From contig NZ_FNLM01000034.1 in assembly GCF_900105725.1 (NCBI RefSeq), positions 3,286,001-3,350,000 on the forward strand: a stretch of 64,000 nt of DNA, written 5' to 3'. Position 1 is the stretch's first letter, and each line of letters begins with the position of its first letter. Shown in pieces: positions 36,212 to 45,069 of this stretch. The stretch is from Gordonia westfalica. GTDB lineage: Bacteria; Actinomycetota; Actinomycetes; Mycobacteriales; Mycobacteriaceae. Position numbers and translations under genes: made by a program. The notes under the pieces are model-generated. The model had not been told where the DNA came from. It did no database searches and worked only from the letters and a program-made list of their open reading frames with translations.

Positions 36212-36370
36212 CACTGCCGGTTGAGCCGACACCGAGCGAACCGAAGCGTCCCCACGCCGGTTGAGCCGACACCGAGCGAACCGAAGCGTCCCCACGCCGG
36301 TTGAGCCGACACCGAGCGAAGCGAAGCGTCCCCACGCCGGTTGAGCCGACACCGAGCGAAGCGAGGCGTC
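36212..36370. repeat. 40-bp tandem repeat, four copies
   Basis: The unit begins CCCCACGCCGGTTGAGCCGA and continues with CACCGAGCGAA(C/G)CGAAGCGT. TTGAGCCGAC recurs at 36221, 36261, 36301 and 36341, an exact 40-bp period. The last copy runs into GGCGTCGCGTCGAAACC. Non-coding, just after mrpG. Confidence 0.9.
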
Positions 36371-36473
36371 GCGTCGAAACCCACCCGTCACCACACCCCG
36401 CCGACCGGCTAAAGCAGCAGAGGCACGAGGTTTCGACGCGGTGGCTCGCTCCGCTCGCTACCGGCTCAACCAG
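36340..36473. repeat. Large imperfect inverted repeat downstream of Mrp operon
   Basis: The left arm (about 36340-36382, GGTTGAGCCGAC ... CGTCGAAACC) pairs with the right arm (about 36430-36473, GGTTTCGACGCG ... CCGGCTCAACC). The arms are roughly 43 bp with mismatches and enclose about 48 bp. It looks like a mobile intergenic palindrome (REP-like) and may double as a terminator. Confidence 0.7.
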
Positions 36474-36501
36474 CAAGGCCGACCGCCGCTGGACATAGGA
36501 G

Positions 36502-36670
36502 CCCTGAGTAGCCCCGGAGCTCGCGGAGGGGCGTATCACTCCGCTCCCTGAGTAGCCCCGGAGCTCGCAGAAGGGCGTATCACTCCGCTCCCTGAGTAGC
36601 CCCGGAGCTCGCGGAGGGGCGTATCACTCCGCTCCCTGAGTAGCCCCGGAGCTCGCGGAGGGGCGTATCG
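36502..36670. repeat. 44-bp tandem repeat, four copies
   Basis: The unit begins CCCTGAGTAGCCCCGGAGCT and ends GGGGCGTATCACTCCGCT; starts are at 36502, 36546, 36590 and 36634. It is a second, unrelated unit next to the 40-bp array. Together they fill the 486 bp between mrpG and the carboxylate-amine ligase gene. Confidence 0.9.
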
Positions 36671-36675
36671 AAGGG

Positions 36676-37797
36676 TCAGTCCAGCTCGGCGACCACCGAC
36701 GCGACGACGTCGCGCATCGAGTGGGTGTCGCGGTAGACCGCACGCTGACGCTGATAGCTGGCGCCCTTGTCGATGATGCTCGCGATCCCGGCGAGTTCGT
36801 CGACGCAACCGAGGTCACGGGCGATCGGCTGGAGCCGTTCGAGCAGATCGTGGAGGTCCTCGGTGACGAGCCTCTCGGCGCAGTCGGCGTCGAGGATGAC
36901 GATCGCCTCGAGACCGTAACGCGCTGCGCGCCACTTGTTCTCCTGGACCAACCAGGGAGCCATCGTCGGCAGGGTCTCCCCTGCGGAGAACCTGCGGTCG
37001 AGATCGACGACGAGGCAATGGATCAGGGCGACGATCGCCGAGAGCTCGCCGAGATTGGTCATGCCGTCGCAGACCCGCACCTCGATGGTGCCGAGATGCG
37101 GTGACGGGCGGATGTCCCAGCGGATCTCGTTGAGATGGTCGATGATCCCGGTGGTCATCTGGTCGGCGACGAAGCCCTCGAACTGATCCCACGTCTCGAA
37201 CTGGAACGGCAGCCCCGCGGTCGGGAGCTGCTGGAACATCATCGCGCGGTTGCTGGCGTAGCCGGTGTCCTGGCCCGCCCACATCGGCGACGACGACGAG
37301 AGAGACAGCAGATGGGGGTAGTAGTTCAGCAGGGCGTCGATGATCGGCAGCACCTTGTCGCGGTGGCTGATGCCGACGTGCACATGGACGCCCCAGATCA
37401 GCATCTGCCGACCCCACCACTGCGTGCGCTCGATGAGCTCGGCGTACCGGTGCCCCTCGGTGAGCAGCTGCGTCGAGTACTGGGCGAACGGATGCGTGCC
37501 CGCGCCGTACAGGTCGACGCCGAGCTCCTCGGTGAGGACCCGCACGACGCCGAGGGTGTCGGTCAGATCCGCGATCGCCTCACCGGTGGTACGGCAGATG
37601 CCGGTCACGAGTTCGACGGTGTTGCGGAGCAGTTCCTTGTGGATCTTCCCCTCGCGGTCGGGGTGGTGCTCACCGACCGCGGCGAAGAGCGCCGCCGCCG
37701 AGTTCGACAGATCGCCGGTGACCTTGTCGGTCAGAGCGAATTCCCATTCGACCCCCAATGTGGGGGTCGGCGACCCGTCGAACTCGATCGGTGACAT
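36676..37797 (-). CDS. Carboxylate-amine ligase, glutamate-cysteine ligase 2 family (YbdK-type)
   Basis: 373 residues. The N-terminal TLGVEWEFALTD, central GTHPFAQYSTQLLTEGHRYAEL and HVHVGISHRDKVLPI are diagnostic of the GCS2 family. It likely joins a carboxylate to an amine with ATP. The M. tuberculosis counterpart by gene order is Rv0433. ATG 37797 (MSPIEFDGSP) is taken because the family begins shortly before TLGVEWEF. It reads leftward 32 bp after sodC, probably as an operon. Confidence 0.93.
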   Translation of the reverse strand: MSPIEFDGSPTPTLGVEWEFALTDKVTGDLSNSAAALFAAVGEHHPDREGKIHKELLRNTVELVTGICRTTGEAIADLTDTLGVVRVLTEELGVDLYGAGTHPFAQYSTQLLTEGHRYAELIERTQWWGRQMLIWGVHVHVGISHRDKVLPIIDALLNYYPHLLSLSSSSPMWAGQDTGYASNRAMMFQQLPTAGLPFQFETWDQFEGFVADQMTTGIIDHLNEIRWDIRPSPHLGTIEVRVCDGMTNLGELSAIVALIHCLVVDLDRRFSAGETLPTMAPWLVQENKWRAARYGLEAIVILDADCAERLVTEDLHDLLERLQPIARDLGCVDELAGIASIIDKGASYQRQRAVYRDTHSMRDVVASVVAELD

Positions 37798-37829
37798 GGG
37801 CGGCCGCGGCCGGTGCCGGATCGCGGCGC

Positions 37830-38510
37830 CTAGCTCTGCTCTTCGATGACGCCGCACGCGATGCGCGAGCCGGCGTCACCGGTCTTCAGCGTGTCTTCCT
37901 TCGGTCCGCCCGGATACTTGTCGGCCGGGATGTTGCCGAAGTTGTCGGGCTTCTCGTGGATCATGATGGTCTTGCCGAAGACCTGATCCAGCTTCACCGC
38001 GTCGGTGGTCGTCACGGTACGCCCGGTGTGGTCTTCGAGGATGTTGATCGACACCAGGTCACCGCTTGCGGGGTGGCTGGTGTTGCCGTCGACCTGCAGG
38101 TGCCCGCCGGCCGAGGTGAACGCCTGTGCCCCACCGGAACCGGCGTCGCAGACCCCGTTCTCGTGGATGTGCATGCCGTGGAAGCCGGCCGGCAGGTCGC
38201 CGCTGGTGACGCGCACGCTGACCGTGACCGTGCCTTCGCTCTGGCCGGGCGCCGAGAAGGTGGCCTCGCCGACGACCTTGCCGGAGGTGTCCTTGATCTC
38301 GGCGGTCGCGACCTGTCCGGAGGGCTCGTCGTCGACGTTGTCCACCGCTCCCGGGGGAAGCGGCTTGTCGGAGATCACCGGCGGCGTCGTGCCGGGTACA
38401 TCCGTGGGGTTCTGGTCGGGGCTACAACCGGCCAGGGCAACCCCGATCAGTCCCGCGGAAGCCAGCGCGGCGAGGGCGCGCGACGCGGTGAGTTTCGAAC
38501 GTCCGGACAT
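37830..38510 (-). CDS. sodC: Cu/Zn superoxide dismutase, lipoprotein
   Basis: 226 residues. Lipoprotein signal with lipobox LAGC, lipidated Cys29, then a Pro/Asp-rich linker. Metal-site motifs are GFHGMHIHENGVC, a later HP pair in NTSHPASGDL, DHTGRT and IMIHEKPDNFG, with the disulfide Cys in RIACGVI. It detoxifies extracytoplasmic superoxide. Order and orientation match M. tuberculosis Rv0432. Confidence 0.96.
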   Translation of the reverse strand: MSGRSKLTASRALAALASAGLIGVALAGCSPDQNPTDVPGTTPPVISDKPLPPGAVDNVDDEPSGQVATAEIKDTSGKVVGEATFSAPGQSEGTVTVSVRVTSGDLPAGFHGMHIHENGVCDAGSGGAQAFTSAGGHLQVDGNTSHPASGDLVSINILEDHTGRTVTTTDAVKLDQVFGKTIMIHEKPDNFGNIPADKYPGGPKEDTLKTGDAGSRIACGVIEEQS

Positions 38511-38520
38511 GTCACTCCTT

Positions 38521-38581
38521 GATAACTGTCACCGGGGCTGCGCCCGGCTCTGGATAACTGTCACCGGGGCTTCGCCCGGCT
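38521..38581 (-). terminator. Two direct repeats with hairpins between virR-like gene and sodC
   Basis: A 29-bp unit starting GATAACTGTCACCGGGG is present at 38521-38549 and 38553-38581 with one difference. Each contains a CCGGG/CCCGG stem-loop. Placed downstream of the leftward VirR-like gene, they probably act as a tandem terminator. Confidence 0.6.
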
Positions 38582-38678
38582 GGGGGCGGTTCACTGGGCG
38601 TCGGCCCAAGGATGCGCGACGTCTACCGGCGCGCTGTTGAATTGTGTGAATACTTCGACGATAGTCCGGCCGTGTGTG

Positions 38679-39164
38679 TCACGATCCACTGACCGCGGTC
38701 ACCACGATCACCGGGATCCCGCCCTTGCATCGGGTGAACGAGCTGGGACGCTCCTCGACGGAGACCGTCCCGCCCAGCGTCTTCGCGAGCTCGTCGGCCT
38801 GAGCCTTGTCCGAGTCCGTGTCGTAGAAGATCGTGTTCTCGCTGAAGCCGCCCGCGGTGTAGTTGCCGGGCTGGGCCATCGTGTAGCCCTTCTGCTTCAG
38901 CAGGTCGGACACGTCCGAGGCGAGCCCGGACACCTGGCCGGCGTTGATCACGCACACCCGCTTCGACGTCGCCGACGCAGAGGTCGACGACGGGGTGGAC
39001 GCGGGCGTCGAGGTGGCGGTCGCGGTCGTCTCGGTCGCCTGGGGTTCGCTTCCCGAGGTCGCCGCGGAATGCCAGCCGAGCCCGATGAAGACGACGGCCA
39101 CTGCGAAGAGCATCATCGCCCCCGCGCGCAGCGGCAGGCGATTGGGCTCACGGTCTGCATTCAT
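38679..39164 (-). CDS. LytR_C-domain envelope protein, VirR (Rv0431)-like
   Basis: 161 residues. One N-terminal membrane helix (residues 13-35), a 35-residue Thr/Ser/Ala-rich spacer, then a LytR C-terminal domain (VCVINAGQVSGLASDVSDLLKQKGYTMAQPGNY ... VIVVTA). The M. tuberculosis counterpart by position and architecture, Rv0431/VirR, restrains membrane-vesicle release. ATG 39164 is preferred; a GTG one codon earlier is possible. It follows the DUF3263 gene by 47 bp on the same strand. Confidence 0.88.
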   Translation of the reverse strand: MNADREPNRLPLRAGAMMLFAVAVVFIGLGWHSAATSGSEPQATETTATATSTPASTPSSTSASATSKRVCVINAGQVSGLASDVSDLLKQKGYTMAQPGNYTAGGFSENTIFYDTDSDKAQADELAKTLGGTVSVEERPSSFTRCKGGIPVIVVTAVSGS

Positions 39165-39211
39165 CACCGACGACCTTAACGCACCTCGGGTGGCTGACCG
39201 GGGTCAGCGTC

Positions 39212-39556
39212 TCAGGTGATCTCGAAGCCGAGACGACGCGCGGCGCGGGCCTTCTGGCGCGACGCGCGGAGACGGCGGAGTCGCTTGACGAGCATGGGAT
39301 CCGCGGCCAGGGCCTCCGGCCGGTCGACCAGCGCGTTGAGTACCTGGTAGTACCGGGTCGCCGACAGACCGAACAGTTCCTTGATGGCTTCTTCTTTGGC
39401 GCCGGCGTACTTCCACCACTGCCGTTCGAAGGCCAGGATGTCGTGCTCCCGGCGCGACAGACCGTCCGCACCGACCTCGTGCGGGTCGAGCTGGACTCCG
39501 TTGTCGGGGGTGGGTTGATCGCCTTCGTTCTGGCTACGCGCAGCTGCGCCGTCCAT
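39212..39556 (-). CDS. DUF3263 family protein (Rv0430-like)
   Basis: 114 residues. The central LSRREHDILAFERQWWKYAGAKEEAIKELFGLSATRYYQVLNALVDRPEAL is the DUF3263 domain, a helix-turn-helix-like fold. The C-terminus is basic (RRLRASRQKARAARRLG), so DNA binding is plausible. Gene order with the VirR-like gene and sodC is the conserved mycobacterial one. Confidence 0.9.
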   Translation of the reverse strand: MDGAAARSQNEGDQPTPDNGVQLDPHEVGADGLSRREHDILAFERQWWKYAGAKEEAIKELFGLSATRYYQVLNALVDRPEALAADPMLVKRLRRLRASRQKARAARRLGFEIT

Positions 39557-39816
39557 CTCACTCCCTCACCGAAAACATCTGATGACCCTCACACCGTCGC
39601 TGACGTGCACCGATCCGGCGAAGTGATCCAGAAATGCGAATCGGACATCTCGGACACGGCGACGAATCACAACAGTGTGGTTCGCAGACAATCTAACCAC
39701 GGTCAGGCTGTCCGATGGTGCTGTGACTCGCCACGACGCACGGTCGGTCGCGACCACGGATGAACTCCCGCTGTTAGCCTCACCTCACCACAATCCGTCG
39801 ATCCGGGGGGAATCGG

Positions 39817-40650
39817 ATGTTCTCAGGTCTCTCACGCGGCGTGACCGCGTTGCTCGGCGGCCTCGGTGTCGCCGCAATCGGGATCGGCACGTTCGCCGCT
39901 CCCTCGTCGGCCGCCCCGGCCGACCCGGGAGACCGGGTCGTCGTGATCGTTCCGGGCCAGCAGCTCTACGCCGACGAGGGGCAGAACGAGGAGACGTTCC
40001 GCCCGCTCGCTGACGCGATCCGGTCCGCCGGGCACCGTGTCGTCTTCGCCCACGCAGGTGGCCGGGACGTGGCGGCCGACGCCCGGTTGATCAAAGGCGT
40101 CATCGATCCGCTCACGGCCGACGCCGAATCGGTCGACATCGTCGCGCACAGCGCCGGCGGCCTCGGTGCGCGTCACTATCTGAAGTTCCTCGGCGGCGCC
40201 GGCGTGGTCGGCGAGTACGTGGCGATCGGCACCGCCCAGTACGGCTCTCCCGGTGGATGCTCGCAGCCCCGCGACGGCGGCTACGACACCTGCATGTACG
40301 CCGACGCCGTCAAACGCCTCAACGCCGGACCCGACGCCCCCGGGCCGACCCGCTACTCGGTAGTCCAGAGCGACGGCGAGTGGACCGACGGCCGGCTCGA
40401 CGGAACGCCGCAGTGCCGCGCCTACTCCCCTGTCCCTCTGGCCAACACCGGTTTCGACCACGCCATCGAGATGCGCGACCCGACGATCATCTCCCGCGTG
40501 GTGACGTCACTGCGCGGCGGTTGCACGGGACGGGTCGTCACCGAGCCCGTCGACAGCTTCGACTGGCAGTCGACCCTGTTCCCGGGCATCCCCGGCGCAG
40601 CGGGCGACGCCGTCCGCGACGCCGTACCCGGCGTCGTTCCGGCGCCCTGA
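39817..40650 (+). CDS. Secreted alpha/beta hydrolase (lipase-like)
   Basis: 277 residues with a Sec signal peptide (hydrophobic core 8-28, cleavage near SSAAPA). The nucleophile elbow is AHSAGG with Ser112; [15 protein letters not shown] is the oxyanion strand, and a terminal His is available in [10 protein letters not shown]. Four cysteines suggest disulfides in an exported enzyme. ATG 39817 follows a GGGGGGAA site. It is absent from the corresponding M. tuberculosis gene order (between Rv0430 and Rv0429c), so it is an insertion here. Substrate unknown. Confidence 0.85.
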   Translation: MFSGLSRGVTALLGGLGVAAIGIGTFAAPSSAAPADPGDRVVVIVPGQQLYADEGQNEETFRPLADAIRSAGHRVVFAHAGGRDVAADARLIKGVIDPLTADAESVDIVAHSAGGLGARHYLKFLGGAGVVGEYVAIGTAQYGSPGGCSQPRDGGYDTCMYADAVKRLNAGPDAPGPTRYSVVQSDGEWTDGRLDGTPQCRAYSPVPLANTGFDHAIEMRDPTIISRVVTSLRGGCTGRVVTEPVDSFDWQSTLFPGIPGAAGDAVRDAVPGVVPAP

Positions 40651-40670
40651 GCAGCGCTAGGGTGATCGAC

Positions 40671-41285
40671 ATGGCGATTCTCCCGATCTGCATCGTGGGC
40701 GAGCCGGTGCTGCACCAGCCCACCTCCCCGGTCCCACTCGACGCGGACGGCCGTCCGTCGCAAGAGGTCATCACCCTCCTCGACAACATGTACGAGACCA
40801 TGGACGCCGCCCACGGCGTGGGGCTGGCGGCCAACCAGGTCGGCGTCGGGTCCCGCATGTTCGTCTACGACTGCCCGGACGGCGACCGAACGGCAACCCG
40901 TCGACGCGGCGAGGTGATCAACCCGGTCCTGGAGACCTCCGAGATCCCGGAGACCATGCCCGATCCCGACGACAACGACGAGGGTTGCCTTTCGGTGCCG
41001 GGTGAGCAGTTCCCGACCGGCCGCGCCGACTGGGCGCGCGTCACCGGCGTCGACCGGACCGGCGCCGAGGTCGTGATCGAGGGCAACGGCTTCTTCGCCC
41101 GGATGCTGCAGCACGAGGTGGGCCATCTCGACGGCTTCCTCTACGTCGACGTGCTCGTCGGGCGTAACGCGCGGGCCGCGAAGAAGGCCATCAAGCGCAA
41201 CAAGTGGGGAGTCCCCGGACTGACCTGGCTGCCGGGCGCCGTCGCCGACCCGTTCGGTCACGACGACGATGATGACGACGACTGA
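40671..41285 (+). CDS. def: Peptide deformylase
   Basis: 204 residues. The three family motifs are intact: [10 protein letters not shown] (50-59), EGCLSVPG with metal ligand Cys106 and HEVGHLDG with His148, Glu149, His152. It removes the formyl group from nascent proteins. The C-terminus ends in a run of eight Asp/His residues. ATG 40671 follows AGGGTGA. Counterpart of Rv0429c. Confidence 0.96.
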   Translation: MAILPICIVGEPVLHQPTSPVPLDADGRPSQEVITLLDNMYETMDAAHGVGLAANQVGVGSRMFVYDCPDGDRTATRRRGEVINPVLETSEIPETMPDPDDNDEGCLSVPGEQFPTGRADWARVTGVDRTGAEVVIEGNGFFARMLQHEVGHLDGFLYVDVLVGRNARAAKKAIKRNKWGVPGLTWLPGAVADPFGHDDDDDDD

Positions 41286-41314
41286 CCGCCCCTGACCAGG
41301 CCGGCCCGGACGAA

Positions 41315-42340
41315 GTGGCCCAGCAGCACACGCCCCGATCGGGCGCCGTGATCGGCGACCGCGTCGTCGTGCGCTATCTGCTCGGTGAGTCGACGCCCGC
41401 GGACTGGCGGGGCAATCCCGATGCGGCGCAGTCCGATGTCACCGGCTTCCTGATCGACGACGCCGACCCGGTCCGTCTCGAACGCGACGGCGAGGTGGTG
41501 TCGATCCCGGCTGCCGCCATCACCTCGGTGAAGCTGCTCTCGGCCAAACCGGTGCGCAACAAGGAGATCCGCGCCCTTGAGGGCGTCGCCGCGCGATCAT
41601 GGCCCGGTGTCGAGACGGCGTGGATCGCCGGATGGTTCGTCCGCGCCGGGCACGGATTCAGCCGCCGCGCGAATTCGGCCATCCCCCTGGACATGTCGGC
41701 CCACCCCGATGCGACGACGCTCGGGCGCATCGCACAGTGGTACGCCGACCGGGACCTGCGGCCCCTCCTCGCGCTACCGGAGCGGTTGCTGAAGGCCTCC
41801 GTCGTCGGCGGCGTCGAGGACGTCGAGGTTCAGATGCTCACCTGCGACGTGACCGTCCTGACCGGCCGCCTCGGCGAGTTCGGTTCGGACGCTGTCCGTC
41901 TCGCCGATGAACCCGATGCCGACTGGCTCGCCGCCTACACCGGTCACCGATCCGGTGGGGACACCGACGCGGCGCGACAAGTGGTGACCGCGGGAGACGG
42001 GCCACCGATCTTCGCCGCGATCGTCGACGCCGAGTCCTCGGCGGTCACCGCGATCGGCCGCGGCGTCGTCACCGAATCACCCGACGGCCGCAAATGGTTG
42101 GGACTGTCGGCGTTGTGGACCGACCCGGAACGACGCCGATCAGGGTTGTCGACGCGGGTCCTCGCCGCATTGGTGGCGTGGGGCGCCGATCACGGCGCCG
42201 ACGCCGCCTACCTGCAGGTCGAGACCACCAACCGAGTCGCCGGCGCCTGGTACCGACGACTCGGCTTCGGGCTGCACCACACCTACCGGTACATCACGCC
42301 CGACGTCCCCTCTCCTGACCCCGCTCTCCGCGAACACTGA
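41315..42340 (+). CDS. GNAT-family N-acetyltransferase (Rv0428c-like)
   Basis: 341 residues. The GNAT domain is C-terminal (about 245-335: GLSALWTDPERRRSGLSTRVLAALVAWGADHGADAAYLQVETTNRVAGAWYRRLGF), with the acetyl-CoA loop RRRSGLS. The first 240 residues include an SH3-like start (IGDRVVVRYLLGE) and an uncharacterised region. Start GTG 41315 is taken as the first plausible codon after def. Gene order matches Rv0428c between def and xthA. Confidence 0.88.
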   Translation: MAQQHTPRSGAVIGDRVVVRYLLGESTPADWRGNPDAAQSDVTGFLIDDADPVRLERDGEVVSIPAAAITSVKLLSAKPVRNKEIRALEGVAARSWPGVETAWIAGWFVRAGHGFSRRANSAIPLDMSAHPDATTLGRIAQWYADRDLRPLLALPERLLKASVVGGVEDVEVQMLTCDVTVLTGRLGEFGSDAVRLADEPDADWLAAYTGHRSGGDTDAARQVVTAGDGPPIFAAIVDAESSAVTAIGRGVVTESPDGRKWLGLSALWTDPERRRSGLSTRVLAALVAWGADHGADAAYLQVETTNRVAGAWYRRLGFGLHHTYRYITPDVPSPDPALREH

Positions 42341-42900
42341 TGCCAAGCCGTTCACGCTCGACGCCGACCGTCGCACAACGCCGCCGTCAGGCCGCGATCA
42401 CCGCTGCTGCGTTCGCCCTCATCGCCGTGGTCTTCGCGGTGACCTGGTTCATCAACAGCGGCAGCGATTCCGGAGCCGACGAGTCCTCCGCCGCCGGCAT
42501 CGTGTCGTCGGCGAGTTCGACCGAACGGACGTCGGCCGCCGAGACGACCACTCCCCGGTCGTCGGCCCGCAAGACAACAGCCTCCAAGAGTACGGCAGCC
42601 GCGACCGCGACCGTCCCCGCGCGAGTCACGCGTACGCTCGCCCTGATCGATGCCGGCGAATGGCCGGAGGCCGCCCGGGCACCGGGGACGAAGGGCGGGA
42701 TCGCCTTCCGTAACAACGAACGTCTTCTCCCCGCCGCGGATGCGAACGGACGTCGCATCACCTACCGGGAATGGGACGTCAACCCGAAGGAGCCCGGCCG
42801 CAGCCGGGATGCCGAGCGGATCGTCACCGGAAGCGACGGAACCGCCTGGTACACCGCAGATCACTACCGCTCGTTCATCCTGATTCGAGGACCGTCATGA
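42340..42900 (+). CDS. Membrane-anchored or secreted guanyl-specific ribonuclease (RNase Sa/barnase superfamily)
   Basis: 186 residues: a basic N-terminus, one membrane helix (19-38), a Ser/Thr/Ala-rich spacer (45-92) and a microbial RNase domain (95-184). Alignment to RNase Sa places the catalytic set at Glu144 (YREWDV), Arg156, Arg160 (ERIVTG) and His175 (ADHYRSF). The preceding stop overlaps its ATG, and the barstar-like gene overlaps its own stop. It probably acts outside the cell as a toxin or nutrient-scavenging RNase (inference). Confidence 0.88.
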   Translation: MPSRSRSTPTVAQRRRQAAITAAAFALIAVVFAVTWFINSGSDSGADESSAAGIVSSASSTERTSAAETTTPRSSARKTTASKSTAAATATVPARVTRTLALIDAGEWPEAARAPGTKGGIAFRNNERLLPAADANGRRITYREWDVNPKEPGRSRDAERIVTGSDGTAWYTADHYRSFILIRGPS

Positions 42901-43406
42901 CCCAGCACGACGATTCCCGCAGCTCCGACTCTCTGGCGCGGTTCCTCGACGGCGCCGGAAACGAGGGTCCGGCAGTCGGACTCACGCTCTCACCGGATCT
43001 GCCCGACCTCGGTCCGGACACCCGCCTGCGCACGATCAGCGGCACCGCGGCGACCACGACCGGTACCCTCTACACCACCTTCGCCCGTGTGTGGGACTTC
43101 CCGGATCACTTCGGCCGCAATCGCGATGCGTTCGACGACTGCATGCGCGACCTCGACACCCCGGACGCCGACGGCCGCACTCCGACGGTCATCGTCACCC
43201 ACATCACCCACGCTCACCGACTGCTCGACGAGGACGACGCCACCTTCACCTGGTTCGCCGACTCGATCGGCTTCTACCGCGATCACTACCGCGATGCCGG
43301 ACGGACTTTCGCGCTGATCCTGTCGACGTCCCGCTCACGCGCCTCGGCGGTACTGGCCCGCTGGACCGCCGCCGGTGTGCCGGTCGCCGATCTCGGGGAG
43401 CACTGA
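42897..43406 (+). CDS. Barstar-family RNase inhibitor
   Basis: 169 residues with the barstar core LYTTFARVWDFPDHFGRNRDAFDDCMRDL (about 60-90), where the acidic residues that plug barnase lie. A 55-residue N-terminal extension precedes it. No signal peptide, so it should protect the cytoplasm. ATG overlaps the RNase stop by 4 bp, the usual toxin-immunity arrangement. Confidence 0.88.
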   Translation: MTQHDDSRSSDSLARFLDGAGNEGPAVGLTLSPDLPDLGPDTRLRTISGTAATTTGTLYTTFARVWDFPDHFGRNRDAFDDCMRDLDTPDADGRTPTVIVTHITHAHRLLDEDDATFTWFADSIGFYRDHYRDAGRTFALILSTSRSRASAVLARWTAAGVPVADLGEH

Positions 43407-44192
43407 ATGCGGATCGCCACGTGGAACGTCAACTCCATCCGCGCACGCTCGGAGTCGGTCGTCGAATGGATGGACCAGTCCGACATCGACGTCCTCGCCA
43501 TGCAGGAGACCAAGTGTCACGACGACGCGTTCCCGCTGATGAGCTTCCTGGCCTCCGGGTACGACGTCGCTCATGTCGGGCAGGGCGCCTACAACGGTGT
43601 GGCGATCGCGTCGCGGGTCGGACTGGACGCCGTGGAGATCTCGTTCGACGGGGTGCCCACCTATCCGGTCGACGGCCAGCCGATCCGTGAAGCCCGCGCG
43701 ATCTCCGCGGTGTGCGCGGGAATTCGCGTATGGAGTCTCTATGTACCCAACGGGCGGACACCCGACGACCCGCACTACGAGTACAAACTCCGTTGGCTCG
43801 ACGCCCTCGGCGACCACATCGCGCTGCGTCTGGCACACGACCCGGCGAGCGAGATGATGCTGGCCGGCGACTGGAACGTCGCGCAGACCGACGACGACGT
43901 CTGGGATCGCGGGTACTTCGAGGGACGCACTCACGTCACGCAGCCGGAACGTGCTGCAGTGCAGCGCTTCCTGGACGGCGGTCTGGTCGACTCCGCCCTC
44001 CCGTACGCCCCGGGCTACACGTTCTGGGACTACACGCAGCTCCGTTTCCCCCGCAACGAGGGAATGCGCATCGACTACGCGTTCTGCTCACCGGCTCTCG
44101 ACACGCGCGTCATGGGCGCGCAGGTCGACCGCGAGGCCCGGAAACGCAAGGGCGCCAGCGATCATGCCCCGGTGGTGTTCGACCTCGGCTAG
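43407..44192 (+). CDS. xthA: Exodeoxyribonuclease III
   Basis: 261 residues of the endonuclease/exonuclease/phosphatase fold: RIATWNVNSIRAR with the metal-binding Asn, LAMQETKC with the metal-binding Glu, LAGDWNVA and the C-terminal GASDHAPVVFDL with catalytic Asp-His. It repairs abasic sites and 3' blocked ends. It begins directly after the barstar stop; counterpart of Rv0427c. Confidence 0.95.
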   Translation: MRIATWNVNSIRARSESVVEWMDQSDIDVLAMQETKCHDDAFPLMSFLASGYDVAHVGQGAYNGVAIASRVGLDAVEISFDGVPTYPVDGQPIREARAISAVCAGIRVWSLYVPNGRTPDDPHYEYKLRWLDALGDHIALRLAHDPASEMMLAGDWNVAQTDDDVWDRGYFEGRTHVTQPERAAVQRFLDGGLVDSALPYAPGYTFWDYTQLRFPRNEGMRIDYAFCSPALDTRVMGAQVDREARKRKGASDHAPVVFDLG

Positions 44193-44276
44193 TTTCGCGA
44201 GGCCTGAACCGCTCTGCGGTTAACCGCCCCTGAAGACAGCCCTGTATAGCGGCGTCGCCATGGTGTCATCGGTCGG

Positions 44277-44300
44277 CCCCTGGAGGGTGCATTCCAGGGG
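44277..44300. terminator. Bidirectional terminator between xthA and SIP gene
   Basis: CCCCTGGA and TTCCAGGGG arms form a hairpin between two convergent genes, 85 bp past xthA and 17 bp before the SIP stop. Confidence 0.65.
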
Positions 44301-44316
44301 CGGTTTCCGTGGCAGC

Positions 44317-45069
44317 TCAGGCGAAGGACTTGCCCGGAATCCAGTAGGCCTGCGCCTTCACCGACTTCTTGGGAATGCCGTACTCGTCCTTCAGCGCCTT
44401 CGCGACCGCGCGGGTACCGACCGAGTCCAGTGCCACCCAACCGAAGTGGTCCGCAGCATCGAAGGCCGCAGCGCGCACGGCGTCGACGAGTGCGGCACCG
44501 TCGCGCTCGCGGGCGATCCAGTGCACGGTGTCGTGGGCGCGCACACGGAGCGGCAACGACTTGTCGCTCTCGTGCTGGTATTCGAGCCAGATGGTCGCCG
44601 GTGTCGACGGGTTGTCCGACGCCTCGATGGCGTCGAGCAGTGAGTTGATCGCCGGCAGCGAGGCGGCGTCACCGGCGATGATCCAGCCTCGCGCGTCGCC
44701 GGGCATCGCGAACTTCGAGCCCATCACGGTGGCGTTGATCGTGTCACCGACCCTCGCCTCCTGCGCCCAGCGTGCCGCGATTCCGTCGTGGATCGCGAAC
44801 TCGATGCCGAAGGTGTCGGCGGCAGGGTCGGCGTCGACCAGGGTGTAACCCCGTTGGTGGAGTTTGCCCGCGTCGTCGAACCACATCCGGATCCACATCG
44901 TGGGGTGCAGTGCCCGCTTCGCGAGGAGACCGCCGCCGGTGAACGTCAGGCGCACATAGTGATCGGTGACAGCCTCGGTGCCGGTCACGGTGAGCTCGAA
45001 GTCGTCGCCGCCGAGCAGCTTGAGGACCGCGCCCTGCCAGCCGCGACCCCTGGTCGCCACCTGACTCAC
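44317..45069 (-). CDS. Siderophore-interacting protein (FAD-dependent ferric-siderophore reductase)
   Basis: 250 residues from GTG 45069, whose first bases overlap the ligase stop (GTGA). FAD-binding segment HQRGYTLVD near residues 80-88, then a NAD-binding half with GWIIAGDAASLPAINSLLDA. The family releases iron from imported ferric siderophores in the cytoplasm by reduction. Its place beside siderophore genes and IdeR boxes fits iron regulation. Confidence 0.93.
   Translation of the reverse strand: MSQVATRGRGWQGAVLKLLGGDDFELTVTGTEAVTDHYVRLTFTGGGLLAKRALHPTMWIRMWFDDAGKLHQRGYTLVDADPAADTFGIEFAIHDGIAARWAQEARVGDTINATVMGSKFAMPGDARGWIIAGDAASLPAINSLLDAIEASDNPSTPATIWLEYQHESDKSLPLRVRAHDTVHWIARERDGAALVDAVRAAAFDAADHFGWVALDSVGTRAVAKALKDEYGIPKKSVKAQAYWIPGKSFA

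Noticed and set aside
36212..36670. CRISPR array
   Set aside because: The repeats are directly contiguous with no unique spacers and no cas genes are present.
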